Origin: an uncultured Erysipelotrichaceae bacterium
GTDB taxonomy: Bacteria; Bacillota_I; Bacilli_A; Erysipelotrichales; Erysipelotrichaceae
NCBI GenBank assembly: GCA_902782955.1
Contig: CACZPD010000120.1
Span: forward strand, 1 to 9,235
Reading direction: 5' to 3'
DNA: 9,235 bases
Shown: piece by piece, positions 1 through 9,235 of the stretch
Layout: every line of letters begins with the position of its first letter
Numbering within the stretch: position 1 is the first letter of the stretch
Translations under genes and position numbers: made by a program
The notes under the pieces: generated by a model
Seen by the model: only the letters and a program-made list of their open reading frames with translations
Databases searched by the model: none
Told to the model about the DNA's origin: nothing

Positions 1-22
1 ATTCGCTAAATTTCTTTGGCAT
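1..22 (-). CDS. 5' end of a leftward gene (partial, unidentified)
   Basis: On the minus strand an ATG at 22-20 opens a frame reading MPKKFSE before the window ends. It is preceded at 5 bases by AGGAG (complement of 28-32) and, further upstream, by a good sigma-A-like promoter (80-108). Seven codons are too few to name a product. It is divergent from the phospho-beta-glucosidase gene, so a regulator, transporter or another sugar gene would be plausible, but that is inference from position only. Confidence 0.55.
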
Positions 23-41
23 AGTGACTCCTCTCTCGTGA

Positions 42-62
42 GAAGCACAAGTGTAGTGCTTC
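42..62. promoter_or_regulatory. Perfect 7-bp inverted repeat, possible operator or leader hairpin
   Basis: GAAGCAC (42-48) and GTGCTTC (56-62) are exact inverted repeats around a 7-base centre. The site lies downstream of the predicted minus-strand promoter and just before the ribosome site of the leftward gene. It could act as a repressor operator or as an RNA hairpin in that gene's leader. No T-run follows it on either strand, so it is not an ordinary terminator. Confidence 0.4.
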
Positions 63-79
63 AGCATCTTTCTTGTACT

Positions 80-108
80 ATCATACCAAATTTCAGAAGC
101 CTTTCCAA
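80..108 (-). promoter_or_regulatory. Sigma-A-like promoter for the leftward partial gene
   Basis: Read on the minus strand, TTGGAA (complement of 103-108) is followed after exactly 17 bases by TATGAT (complement of 80-85). The -10 is preceded by TGG, giving an extended -10. Transcription would start near 73 and read through the 42-62 inverted repeat into the leftward gene. A TTGAAA at 110-115 faces the other way, back to back, and could be the -35 of the glucosidase gene, but I see no convincing -10 at the right distance from it. Confidence 0.5.
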
Positions 109-122
109 CTTGAAACGGATGA

Positions 123-1658
<1,536 letters not shown>

Positions 1659-1694
1659 TCTTTTTCAGAAAACAGGAAAAACAAAAGGAACTGA

Positions 1695-4642
<2,948 letters not shown>

Positions 4643-4676
4643 TTCACCTGGAATTCACATAAGGTTTATATATTAT
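4643..4676 (+). promoter_or_regulatory. Direct-repeat regulator box and -10 region before the response regulator
   Basis: TTCACC (4643-4648) and TTCACA (4654-4659) are direct repeats with an 11-base period, the layout bound by OmpR/PhoB-type dimers and similar to Bacillus PhoP boxes. A weaker TTCATG lies at 4634-4639. A -10-like run TATATATTAT follows at 4667-4676. The -35 is poor or is the first repeat itself, fitting an activator-controlled promoter. Self-regulation by the gene downstream is inference. Confidence 0.4.
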
Positions 4677-4693
4677 GGCAGAGAGGTGAAAAG

Positions 4694-5365
4694 ATGACAA
4701 AGATACTGATTGTGGATGACGAAGCCAGGATCCGGGATATGATCCGCAAATACGCGGTTCATGAAGGATTTGAAACAGACGAGGCAGGCACCGGGTTTGA
4801 AGCGGTGGAGAAGTGTCTCGCGAATCAATATGATCTTGTCATAATGGATGTCATGATGCCGGAGCTGGACGGATTCAGCGCCGTCAGGGATATCCGCAGG
4901 GAAAAGCCTGATCTGCCTTTTATCATGCTTTCCGCCCTCGGCGAGGAGTATGACAGGGTCCATGGGTTTGATGTCGGTGTGGATGATTATGTCGTCAAGC
5001 CGTTTTCAAGCCGGGAACTCATGATGCGGATCCACGCGATCCTGAAGAGATGCCGCGCATCCGCAGGTACACACGATATACTGAAGACCGGCGGGATGGA
5101 GATCGATTTCTCCGCCCGTACGGTGGAAATAGACGGGGAACGTGTCCAGCTCTCCCCGAAGGAGTATGAACTGCTCGCGTATCTGGCAAAGAATGCCGGC
5201 ATCGCGCTGACGAGGGAACAGCTTCTTGAAAATGTCTGGGGATATGATTTCTTCGGCGATGACAGGACGCTGGATACACATATCAAACTGCTGCGGCGGA
5301 ATCTGAAAGATTACGCAAAATGCATCGTCACACTGAGAGGGGTAGGGTACCGCTTTGAAAAATAA
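4694..5365 (+). CDS. OmpR-family two-component response regulator
   Basis: This cytoplasmic transcription factor of 223 residues has a receiver domain (about 1-118) and a winged-helix DNA-binding domain (about 130-222). Receiver residues are complete: the acidic pair D8/D9, phospho-acceptor D52 in IMDVMMP, S80, Y99 and K102 followed by P103. The C-terminal half shows the usual LSPKEYELLAYL, ENVWGYDF, DTHIKLLRRNL and TLRGVGYRF stretches. GAGGTG (4683-4688) supports the ATG. Its stop overlaps the kinase start by 11 bases, so the two form an operon and a cognate pair. Direct TTCAC repeats upstream may be its own binding site. The stimulus and regulon cannot be read from the sequence; VanR, PhoP and similar names would all be guesses. 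Confidence 0.95.
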   Translation: MTKILIVDDEARIRDMIRKYAVHEGFETDEAGTGFEAVEKCLANQYDLVIMDVMMPELDGFSAVRDIRREKPDLPFIMLSALGEEYDRVHGFDVGVDDYVVKPFSSRELMMRIHAILKRCRASAGTHDILKTGGMEIDFSARTVEIDGERVQLSPKEYELLAYLAKNAGIALTREQLLENVWGYDFFGDDRTLDTHIKLLRRNLKDYAKCIVTLRGVGYRFEK

Positions 5366-6773
5366 GATCAGTTTAAAATGGAAGATCGCCAAATACTTCC
5401 TGATCTTCGGCGCTGTCACCCTCGCGGTCATGTTCGTCTTCCAGATGAAATTCCTGGAGCCGATGTATGAAGAGGAAAAGATTAGTTCCATCAAGGGAGT
5501 TGCGGAAGAGATCATTGATGAACTGGATGAGGATACCGATGACCTCATGAGCGAGATCCTCGAGGAATCCATGCGCACCGATACATGCATCGTGGTTGCC
5601 AGCACTTCCGACGGGATGTTCGAAGGACAGCGTTTCAGCAACATGGGATGCGAGCTTTACCGGATGCGGCCGGATGAGCTCATGGATATGGCGCAGAAGG
5701 CAAAGGAATCTCCTTCCGGCGAAAATCTCAGCCGGCGGGATAAGGGCATGCATGACGGGCACAGCGCTGATTTCACCAGCATCATCTTCACGAAAGTCGT
5801 TGAAGTGTCCGGGCAGGAATATGTGGTGATGGTCAACGGAGGCATCACGCCGATCAACGCGACCGTAAGCACACTGCGCCGGCAGCTGGTCATCATTTCC
5901 CTGATTCTGATGCTCGCGATCGTTGTCTTTACGCTGCTTCTTTACCGCGGGATCGGCCGTCCGCTGATCCGTATCAACGAAGCTGCGAAGACACTTCCGA
6001 AAGGCGAATATACCGCCCAGGAAGGAAGCGGGCAGTACAGGGAAGCGGATGAGCTGAACAGTACGCTGACGCAGGCGGCAGCGGATATACGCAAGGCGGA
6101 CAAGGCAAAGCGCGACCTGATCGCCAATGTTTCGCATGACCTGCGGACACCGCTGACCATGATCGGCGGATACGGCGAAATGATGCGCGACCTGCCGGAA
6201 GAAAAGACCGATGAGAACCTGGATGTCATCATCCAGGAATCAAAGCGTCTGACCCACCTGGTCAACGACCTGCTGGATCTCTCACGCATACAGGAGAAGA
6301 ACATCACGCTGAACTGCACGGATTTCGACATTTCCGCATTGCTTGAAAGAGAGATGAAAAAATATGACGTATACAGGATGCAGGAAGGATATCAGATCGA
6401 AGCAGAGATACCGGCAGGCATTCATGTGTATGCGGATGAAGCCCGCATTGCGCAGGTCTTCAACAATTTCATGAACAACGCGATCAGCTACTGCGGCGAA
6501 AACAGGCATATCATCGTACGCATGACGCAGGATAACGGCAAAGCCCGGATCCGGGTACAGGATTTCGGGGAAGGAATTGCGGAAGAAGACCTAGCAAATA
6601 TCTGGGACAGGTATTACAAAGTCGACAAGACACATGTACGTCCGGTATCCGGCAGCGGCATCGGATTAGCCATTGTGAAGGAAATACTGGAGATGCATCA
6701 CGCGGCATACGGTGTGGACAGCATCCTGCATGAAGGCAGTACATTCTGGTTCGAACTGCCCCTGAGCAGCTGA
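5355..6773 (+). CDS. Membrane sensor histidine kinase
   Basis: The partner kinase of the preceding regulator has 472 residues. Segments in order are transmembrane helix 1 (about 11-31), an outside sensor region of about 145 residues (32-176), transmembrane helix 2 (178-198), HAMP (199-252), HisKA with phospho-acceptor H261 in NVSHDLRTPL, and an HATPase domain. The ATPase boxes are the N box NNFMNNAISY (370-379), G1 DFGEGI (403-408), F box WDRYYKVD (417-424) and G2 GSGIGLAIVK (433-442). The start is a TTG overlapping the regulator's last codons; no in-frame ATG occurs until inside the first membrane helix. The sensor region is acidic and has two cysteines (C78, C99) plus Met- and His-containing patches, with no named domain I can recognise. 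A terminator follows at 6812-6837. Confidence 0.94.
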   Translation: MKNKISLKWKIAKYFLIFGAVTLAVMFVFQMKFLEPMYEEEKISSIKGVAEEIIDELDEDTDDLMSEILEESMRTDTCIVVASTSDGMFEGQRFSNMGCELYRMRPDELMDMAQKAKESPSGENLSRRDKGMHDGHSADFTSIIFTKVVEVSGQEYVVMVNGGITPINATVSTLRRQLVIISLILMLAIVVFTLLLYRGIGRPLIRINEAAKTLPKGEYTAQEGSGQYREADELNSTLTQAAADIRKADKAKRDLIANVSHDLRTPLTMIGGYGEMMRDLPEEKTDENLDVIIQESKRLTHLVNDLLDLSRIQEKNITLNCTDFDISALLEREMKKYDVYRMQEGYQIEAEIPAGIHVYADEARIAQVFNNFMNNAISYCGENRHIIVRMTQDNGKARIRVQDFGEGIAEEDLANIWDRYYKVDKTHVRPVSGSGIGLAIVKEILEMHHAAYGVDSILHEGSTFWFELPLSS

Positions 6774-7262
6774 TACAGCCAGGATCGCAAAGCAGATATA
6801 AGGCCCGAACGGGATCTCTTCATGAGATCCTTTTTTTCTGTAATTCAGAAGCAGGCAGGAAAAGGAAGATAAAGCGGTGACCAGCACAATCTGTTCCCCG
6901 AGAAAGAGGGCAGCTGCCGCGAGCAGACGGACATCCCCGAAACCCAGCAGACCGGACGCGGAAAGCACTGCCCCGCCGGCAAGGACCAGGACCGCCCATG
7001 CGATGTGACAATTCTTCCGGCAGCACAGAGCCAAGATGACAAAGATCCACTGTGCCGGTTCCGGGATCTCCCCGTATTTCTGATCAAACAGGGAGATATA
7101 CAGGAAAAGCGGCGCCAGTCCCATCAGGAACAGCTTCCCGGTGAAGACCGCCCAGCACGAACAAAGCAAAACCGGATGCCATTCAAACCGTGACAGACAT
7201 GGTTTGTCACGGGATGATGTCATGAGATACAGGTTCAGGAGGATATACAGCAGATACAGCAT
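6666..7262 (-). CDS. Type IV prepilin peptidase-like protein (A24), no methylase domain
   Basis: This is a polytopic membrane protein of about 198 residues. A24 aspartyl peptidases cleave (and in long forms methylate) type IV prepilins and competence pseudopilins. Both catalytic aspartates are visible: D60 in FDQKYGEIP (D-x5-I-P) and D110 in GFGDVRLL. A late EIPFGPY motif, also family-typical, is present, and the N-terminal cysteine methylase domain is absent. ATG at 7262 is chosen because GAGGT (7271-7267) precedes it; an alternative ATG pair at 7280/7277 would add six residues but lacks a ribosome site. The last 35 or so residues are hydrophilic and run antiparallel over the kinase's end for 108 bases, so the tail may be a late extension. 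No pilin gene is nearby. Partners are unknown. Confidence 0.72.
   Translation of the reverse strand: MLYLLYILLNLYLMTSSRDKPCLSRFEWHPVLLCSCWAVFTGKLFLMGLAPLFLYISLFDQKYGEIPEPAQWIFVILALCCRKNCHIAWAVLVLAGGAVLSASGLLGFGDVRLLAAAALFLGEQIVLVTALSSFSCLLLNYRKKGSHEEIPFGPYICFAILAVSAAQGQFEPECTAFMQDAVHTVCRVMHLQYFLHNG
6812..6837 (+). terminator. Rho-independent terminator of the two-component operon
   Basis: GGATCTC (6812-6818) pairs with GAGATCC (6824-6830) around a 5-base loop and is followed by seven T (6831-6837). It lies 38 bases after the kinase stop. It is also inside the antiparallel peptidase gene, where the same bases encode the KKGSHEEIP stretch. Confidence 0.8.
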
Positions 7263-7309
7263 AAGGACCTCAATCATCATATTCGCGGATATTTTTGTGT
7301 TTTCCGGTC

Positions 7310-7327
7310 ATTCTTATAGAAAAGAAT
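7310..7327. promoter_or_regulatory. Inverted repeat upstream of rubrerythrin, possible operator
   Basis: ATTCTT (7310-7315) and AAGAAT (7322-7327) are exact inverted repeats with a 6-base centre, in the divergent space between the peptidase gene and rubrerythrin and just before the -10 at 7347. Rubrerythrin genes are often under peroxide or oxygen control in anaerobes, but this site does not match the 15-base PerR box. AT-rich sequence makes a chance repeat possible. Confidence 0.3.
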
Positions 7328-7346
7328 TTGTGAATCCGATAGAATA

Positions 7347-7352
7347 TATAAT
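7347..7352 (+). promoter_or_regulatory. Consensus -10 box for rubrerythrin
   Basis: A perfect TATAAT sits 20 bases before the start codon. No good -35 exists at 16-18 bases (GAATTT at 7324-7329 is the best fit); TTGTGA at 7328-7333 is too close, with a 13-base spacer. The strong -10 with a weak -35 fits a regulated promoter. Confidence 0.45.
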
Positions 7353-7372
7353 CATAGGAAAGGACACATAAT

Positions 7373-7915
7373 ATGAAAGACTTAAAAGGAACAAAAACTG
7401 AAAAGAATCTGGAAACCGCGTTTGCCGGTGAATCCATGGCCCGCAACAAATATGACTACTGGTCATCCAAAGCCAAGAAGGACGGATATGTACAGATCTC
7501 CGCTATTTTCGCAGAAACAGCACTGAACGAAAAAGAACACGCAAAGATGTGGTTCAAATATCTGCAGGGCGGAAAGATCCTCTCTACAGAAGAAAACCTG
7601 AAACAGGCTGCTGAAGGCGAAAACTACGAATGGACACAGATGTACAAGGAATTCGCTGAAACAGCTGATGAAGAAGGCTTCACGGAAATCGCTGCTAAGT
7701 TCAGAGGCGTTGCCGGCATCGAAAAAGAACATGAAGAACGCTATGCAAAGCTTCTCAGCAACCTGCAGAATGCCGAAGTATTCGTGAAGAAGGAAGAACA
7801 GGTATGGCAGTGCAGGAACTGCGGCTATTCCGTAAAATCCGAAAAGGCTCCGGAAGTATGCCCGGTTTGCGCGCATCCGCAGTCATATTTTGAAATCAAA
7901 GCAGAAAATTATTAA
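7373..7915 (+). CDS. rbr: Rubrerythrin
   Basis: This 180-residue cytoplasmic protein reduces hydrogen peroxide (and protects against oxygen) using a di-iron site fed through a rubredoxin-like centre. The N-terminal ferritin-like four-helix part (about 1-140) shows the iron ligands E20, E53/H56 in NEKEH, E86, the E96-E101 region in ETADEEGF and E117/H120 in IEKEH. The C-terminal rubredoxin-like domain has C147-x2-C150 and C163-x2-C166 for one iron. This is the classic order, ferritin then rubredoxin, and normal length. The ATG is preceded by AAAGGA at 7359-7364. No terminator is obvious after the stop, so some read-through into the next gene is possible. The electron donor (NADH-dependent rubredoxin reductase or similar) is not in the window. 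Confidence 0.97.
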   Translation: MKDLKGTKTEKNLETAFAGESMARNKYDYWSSKAKKDGYVQISAIFAETALNEKEHAKMWFKYLQGGKILSTEENLKQAAEGENYEWTQMYKEFAETADEEGFTEIAAKFRGVAGIEKEHEERYAKLLSNLQNAEVFVKKEEQVWQCRNCGYSVKSEKAPEVCPVCAHPQSYFEIKAENY

Positions 7916-7931
7916 TGTTTTAAGCATTTCA

Positions 7932-7960
7932 TTCGACTAATGCAATGTTTGTGTTAGAAT
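7932..7960 (+). promoter_or_regulatory. Strong promoter for the TSCPD protein gene
   Basis: TTCGAC (7932-7937), a 17-base spacer and TAGAAT (7955-7960) with TG one base before it (extended -10) make the best promoter in the window. It drives the small cysteine protein gene separately from rubrerythrin. Confidence 0.6.
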
Positions 7961-7971
7961 ATTCCATTGTT

Positions 7972-7980
7972 AAGGAGGTG
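7972..7980 (+). promoter_or_regulatory. Near-perfect ribosome binding site fixing the TSCPD start
   Basis: AAGGAGGTG ends four bases before ATG 7985. A TTG six codons earlier in the same frame would place this site inside the coding sequence, so the ATG is preferred. Confidence 0.85.
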
Positions 7981-7984
7981 CGTT

Positions 7985-8236
7985 ATGTCAAAACATTTTG
8001 AATATAAACCTAAGGGAGTCTGTTCAAGAAACCTGATCTTTGAGATGGATGGTGACATCGTTGAAAGCATGCGGGTTGAGGGCGGATGCAGTGGAAATCT
8101 TCAGGGTATCGCAGCTCTTATCAAAGGCAAATCAAAGGACGAAGTCATCGAACTGCTGGACGGAATCAAATGCGGCTTCAAGCCGACATCCTGTCCGGAC
8201 CAGATCGCACAGGCATTAAAAAGTTATGAAGGATAA
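7985..8236 (+). CDS. TSCPD domain protein, TIGR03905 family, function unknown
   Basis: This is an 83-residue soluble protein with four cysteines (C13, C35, C63, C70) in the family pattern: GVCSRNL, GGCSGN, IKCGFKP and the name-giving TSCPD (68-72). The TSCPD region resembles the C-terminal cysteine part of some vitamin B12-dependent ribonucleotide reductases, which suggests metal binding or redox work, but no function is established that I know of. The whole protein consists of this one domain; there is no signal peptide or membrane segment. It has its own strong promoter and a near-ideal ribosome site, so it is probably well expressed. It lies between rubrerythrin and an ABC exporter, and any link to either is unproven. 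A hairpin beginning at its stop codon follows. Confidence 0.88.
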   Translation: MSKHFEYKPKGVCSRNLIFEMDGDIVESMRVEGGCSGNLQGIAALIKGKSKDEVIELLDGIKCGFKPTSCPDQIAQALKSYEG

Positions 8237-8258
8237 AGAGCACAGAAGTGCTCTTTAT
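8233..8258 (+). terminator. Hairpin after the TSCPD gene, probable terminator
   Basis: ATAAAGAGCAC (8233-8243) pairs perfectly with GTGCTCTTTAT (8248-8258) around a 4-base AGAA loop. The TSCPD stop codon (8234-8236) is within the left arm. The T-tract is short and broken (TTTATTAT), so termination may be partial, letting some transcripts reach the ABC gene 27 bases on. Confidence 0.6.
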
Positions 8259-8284
8259 TATCGATAGGAAAGAAGGGAGGACAT

Positions 8285-9235
8285 ATGCAGAATAAAGAAA
8301 GATTTCCTACCAATCTGTCACTGGTCATGTATTTTCTGCAGGGCTGCAAGAAATACTTTGTTTTCAGTGCGATGTTTACGCTGCTGATGTCCGCTCTTGA
8401 ACTGATCAGCCCGCGCATCATTGCCTATACCGTGGACAGTGTGCTGGGGGACAAGCCGGCACAGCTGCCTGCTTTCGTCATGCGCATGATCGACGGCATC
8501 GGCGGTACGGAGTTCCTGCGCGGACATCTGTGGTATATTTCCCTGGCAGTCGCGCTGTTTGCCCTGCTGGCGGCGTTAAGCCGGTTCCTGTTCCGGGTAT
8601 TCACTTCCATCGGCGCGGAAAAACTGGTGCGCCGCATGCGGGATACGCTGTTTGAACAGATCATGCACCTGCCGTTTTCATGGCACAACGCCAACCATAC
8701 CGGCGACATCATCCAGCGCTGCACAAGCGATGTCGAACAGATCAAGATGTTCCTTTCCGAACAGCTCGTCATGCTTGTCAGAATGCTGGTGCTGATCTTT
8801 ATGGCACTGTATTTCATGACCACGATCCACGCCGGGTTCATGCTTGTATCCGCTGCTTTTATCCCGCTGGTCATGGGCTACAGTTTCATGTTTCATCATA
8901 AGATCGGGTCACAGTTCGCCAAGGTAGACGCCGAAGAGGGAAGATTGTCTTCCATTGCGCAGGAAAACCTGACCGGCGTCCGTGTCGTCCGTGCTTTCGG
9001 CCGGGAAGTATACGAAAGAGAACGTTTTGAAAAACAAAACCGTGAATATACCGGTCTCTGGATCCATCTGATGAAGCTTCTGGGCGGATTCTGGACATCC
9101 ATGGATTTTTCATCTTCCCTGCAGATGATGGTCATTGCGCTCGTCGGCTCCTATCTGTGTGTCAGACACCAGATCACGGCAGGGAACTACATTGCTTTTT
9201 ATTCCTATAACATGATGCTCATATGGCCGGTCAGA
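8285..9235 (+). CDS. ABC exporter half-transporter, membrane domain (partial, runs off window)
   Basis: An open frame of 317 codons runs from ATG 8285 to the last base with no stop. GAAGGGAGG at 8272-8280 is a strong ribosome site. The protein begins a type I ABC exporter: membrane segments lie at about 24-46, 82-105, 162-180, 183-203 and 277-294. The intracellular-loop signatures HTGDIIQRCTSDVE (138-151) and ENLTGVRVVRAFGRE (227-241) are typical of multidrug/lipid exporters that pair as heterodimers (BmrC/D or LmrC/D type). The ATP-binding domain must lie beyond the window, so Walker motifs cannot be checked. A second half-transporter gene often follows in this arrangement. The substrate is unknown. 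Confidence 0.9.
   Translation, partial: MQNKERFPTNLSLVMYFLQGCKKYFVFSAMFTLLMSALELISPRIIAYTVDSVLGDKPAQLPAFVMRMIDGIGGTEFLRGHLWYISLAVALFALLAALSRFLFRVFTSIGAEKLVRRMRDTLFEQIMHLPFSWHNANHTGDIIQRCTSDVEQIKMFLSEQLVMLVRMLVLIFMALYFMTTIHAGFMLVSAAFIPLVMGYSFMFHHKIGSQFAKVDAEEGRLSSIAQENLTGVRVVRAFGREVYERERFEKQNREYTGLWIHLMKLLGGFWTSMDFSSSLQMMVIALVGSYLCVRHQITAGNYIAFYSYNMMLIWPVR

Noticed and set aside
5373..6137. Minus-strand open frame opposite the kinase
   Set aside because: A shadow of the kinase reading frame; no ribosome site or recognisable domain.
7310..7352. PerR box at the rubrerythrin promoter
   Set aside because: No match to TTATAATNATTATAA with acceptable mismatches; the inverted repeat seen has a different layout.
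7916..7954. Terminator after rubrerythrin
   Set aside because: Only a 5-bp GCATT/AATGC pairing with a 10-base loop and no T-run; not convincing.

Overview
The window looks like chromosomal DNA from a low-to-mid GC member of the Bacillota (Firmicutes), probably an anaerobic, gut-type Erysipelotrichia or Clostridia relative. The signs are strong AGGAGG-type ribosome sites, sigma-A-like TTGNNN/TANAAT promoters, a GH1 phospho-beta-glucosidase, a rubrerythrin, an Mrp protein with an N-terminal cysteine cluster and a TIGR03905/TSCPD protein. Genus cannot be settled from the sequence alone. I see no rRNA, tRNA, CRISPR array, transposase or phage gene, and no gene-free stretch over 300 bases.

Left part (1-3694): the first codons of a leftward gene leave the window at position 1. 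They share a divergent control region with a rightward GH1 6-phospho-beta-glucosidase gene. That gene converges on a leftward purA-cutC pair with a 4-base stop/start overlap. A single bidirectional hairpin ends both directions, and it lies partly inside the last codons of cutC.

Middle part (3695-6773): divergently from purA runs an Mrp/Nbp35-type P-loop ATPase (iron-sulfur cluster carrier). It is followed by an OmpR-type response regulator and its membrane histidine kinase. The kinase starts at a TTG inside the regulator's end. Direct TTCAC repeats with an 11-base period sit just before the regulator gene and suggest autoregulation.

Right part (6666-9235): a leftward A24 prepilin-peptidase-like gene overlaps the kinase tail by 108 bases in antiparallel orientation, and the kinase's terminator lies inside its coding sequence. 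Then, rightward, come rubrerythrin, an 83-residue four-cysteine TSCPD protein with its own strong promoter, a hairpin, and the 5' two-thirds or so of an ABC exporter half-transporter that runs off the window.

Functionally this is a mosaic of short housekeeping and stress units: phospho-glucoside breakdown, AMP synthesis, Fe-S cluster handling, signal sensing, peroxide/oxygen defence and export. I found no convincing new multi-gene system. The most interesting points are compact gene architecture (terminators inside coding sequence, an antiparallel overlap), the probable response-regulator box, and the poorly characterised small cysteine protein.
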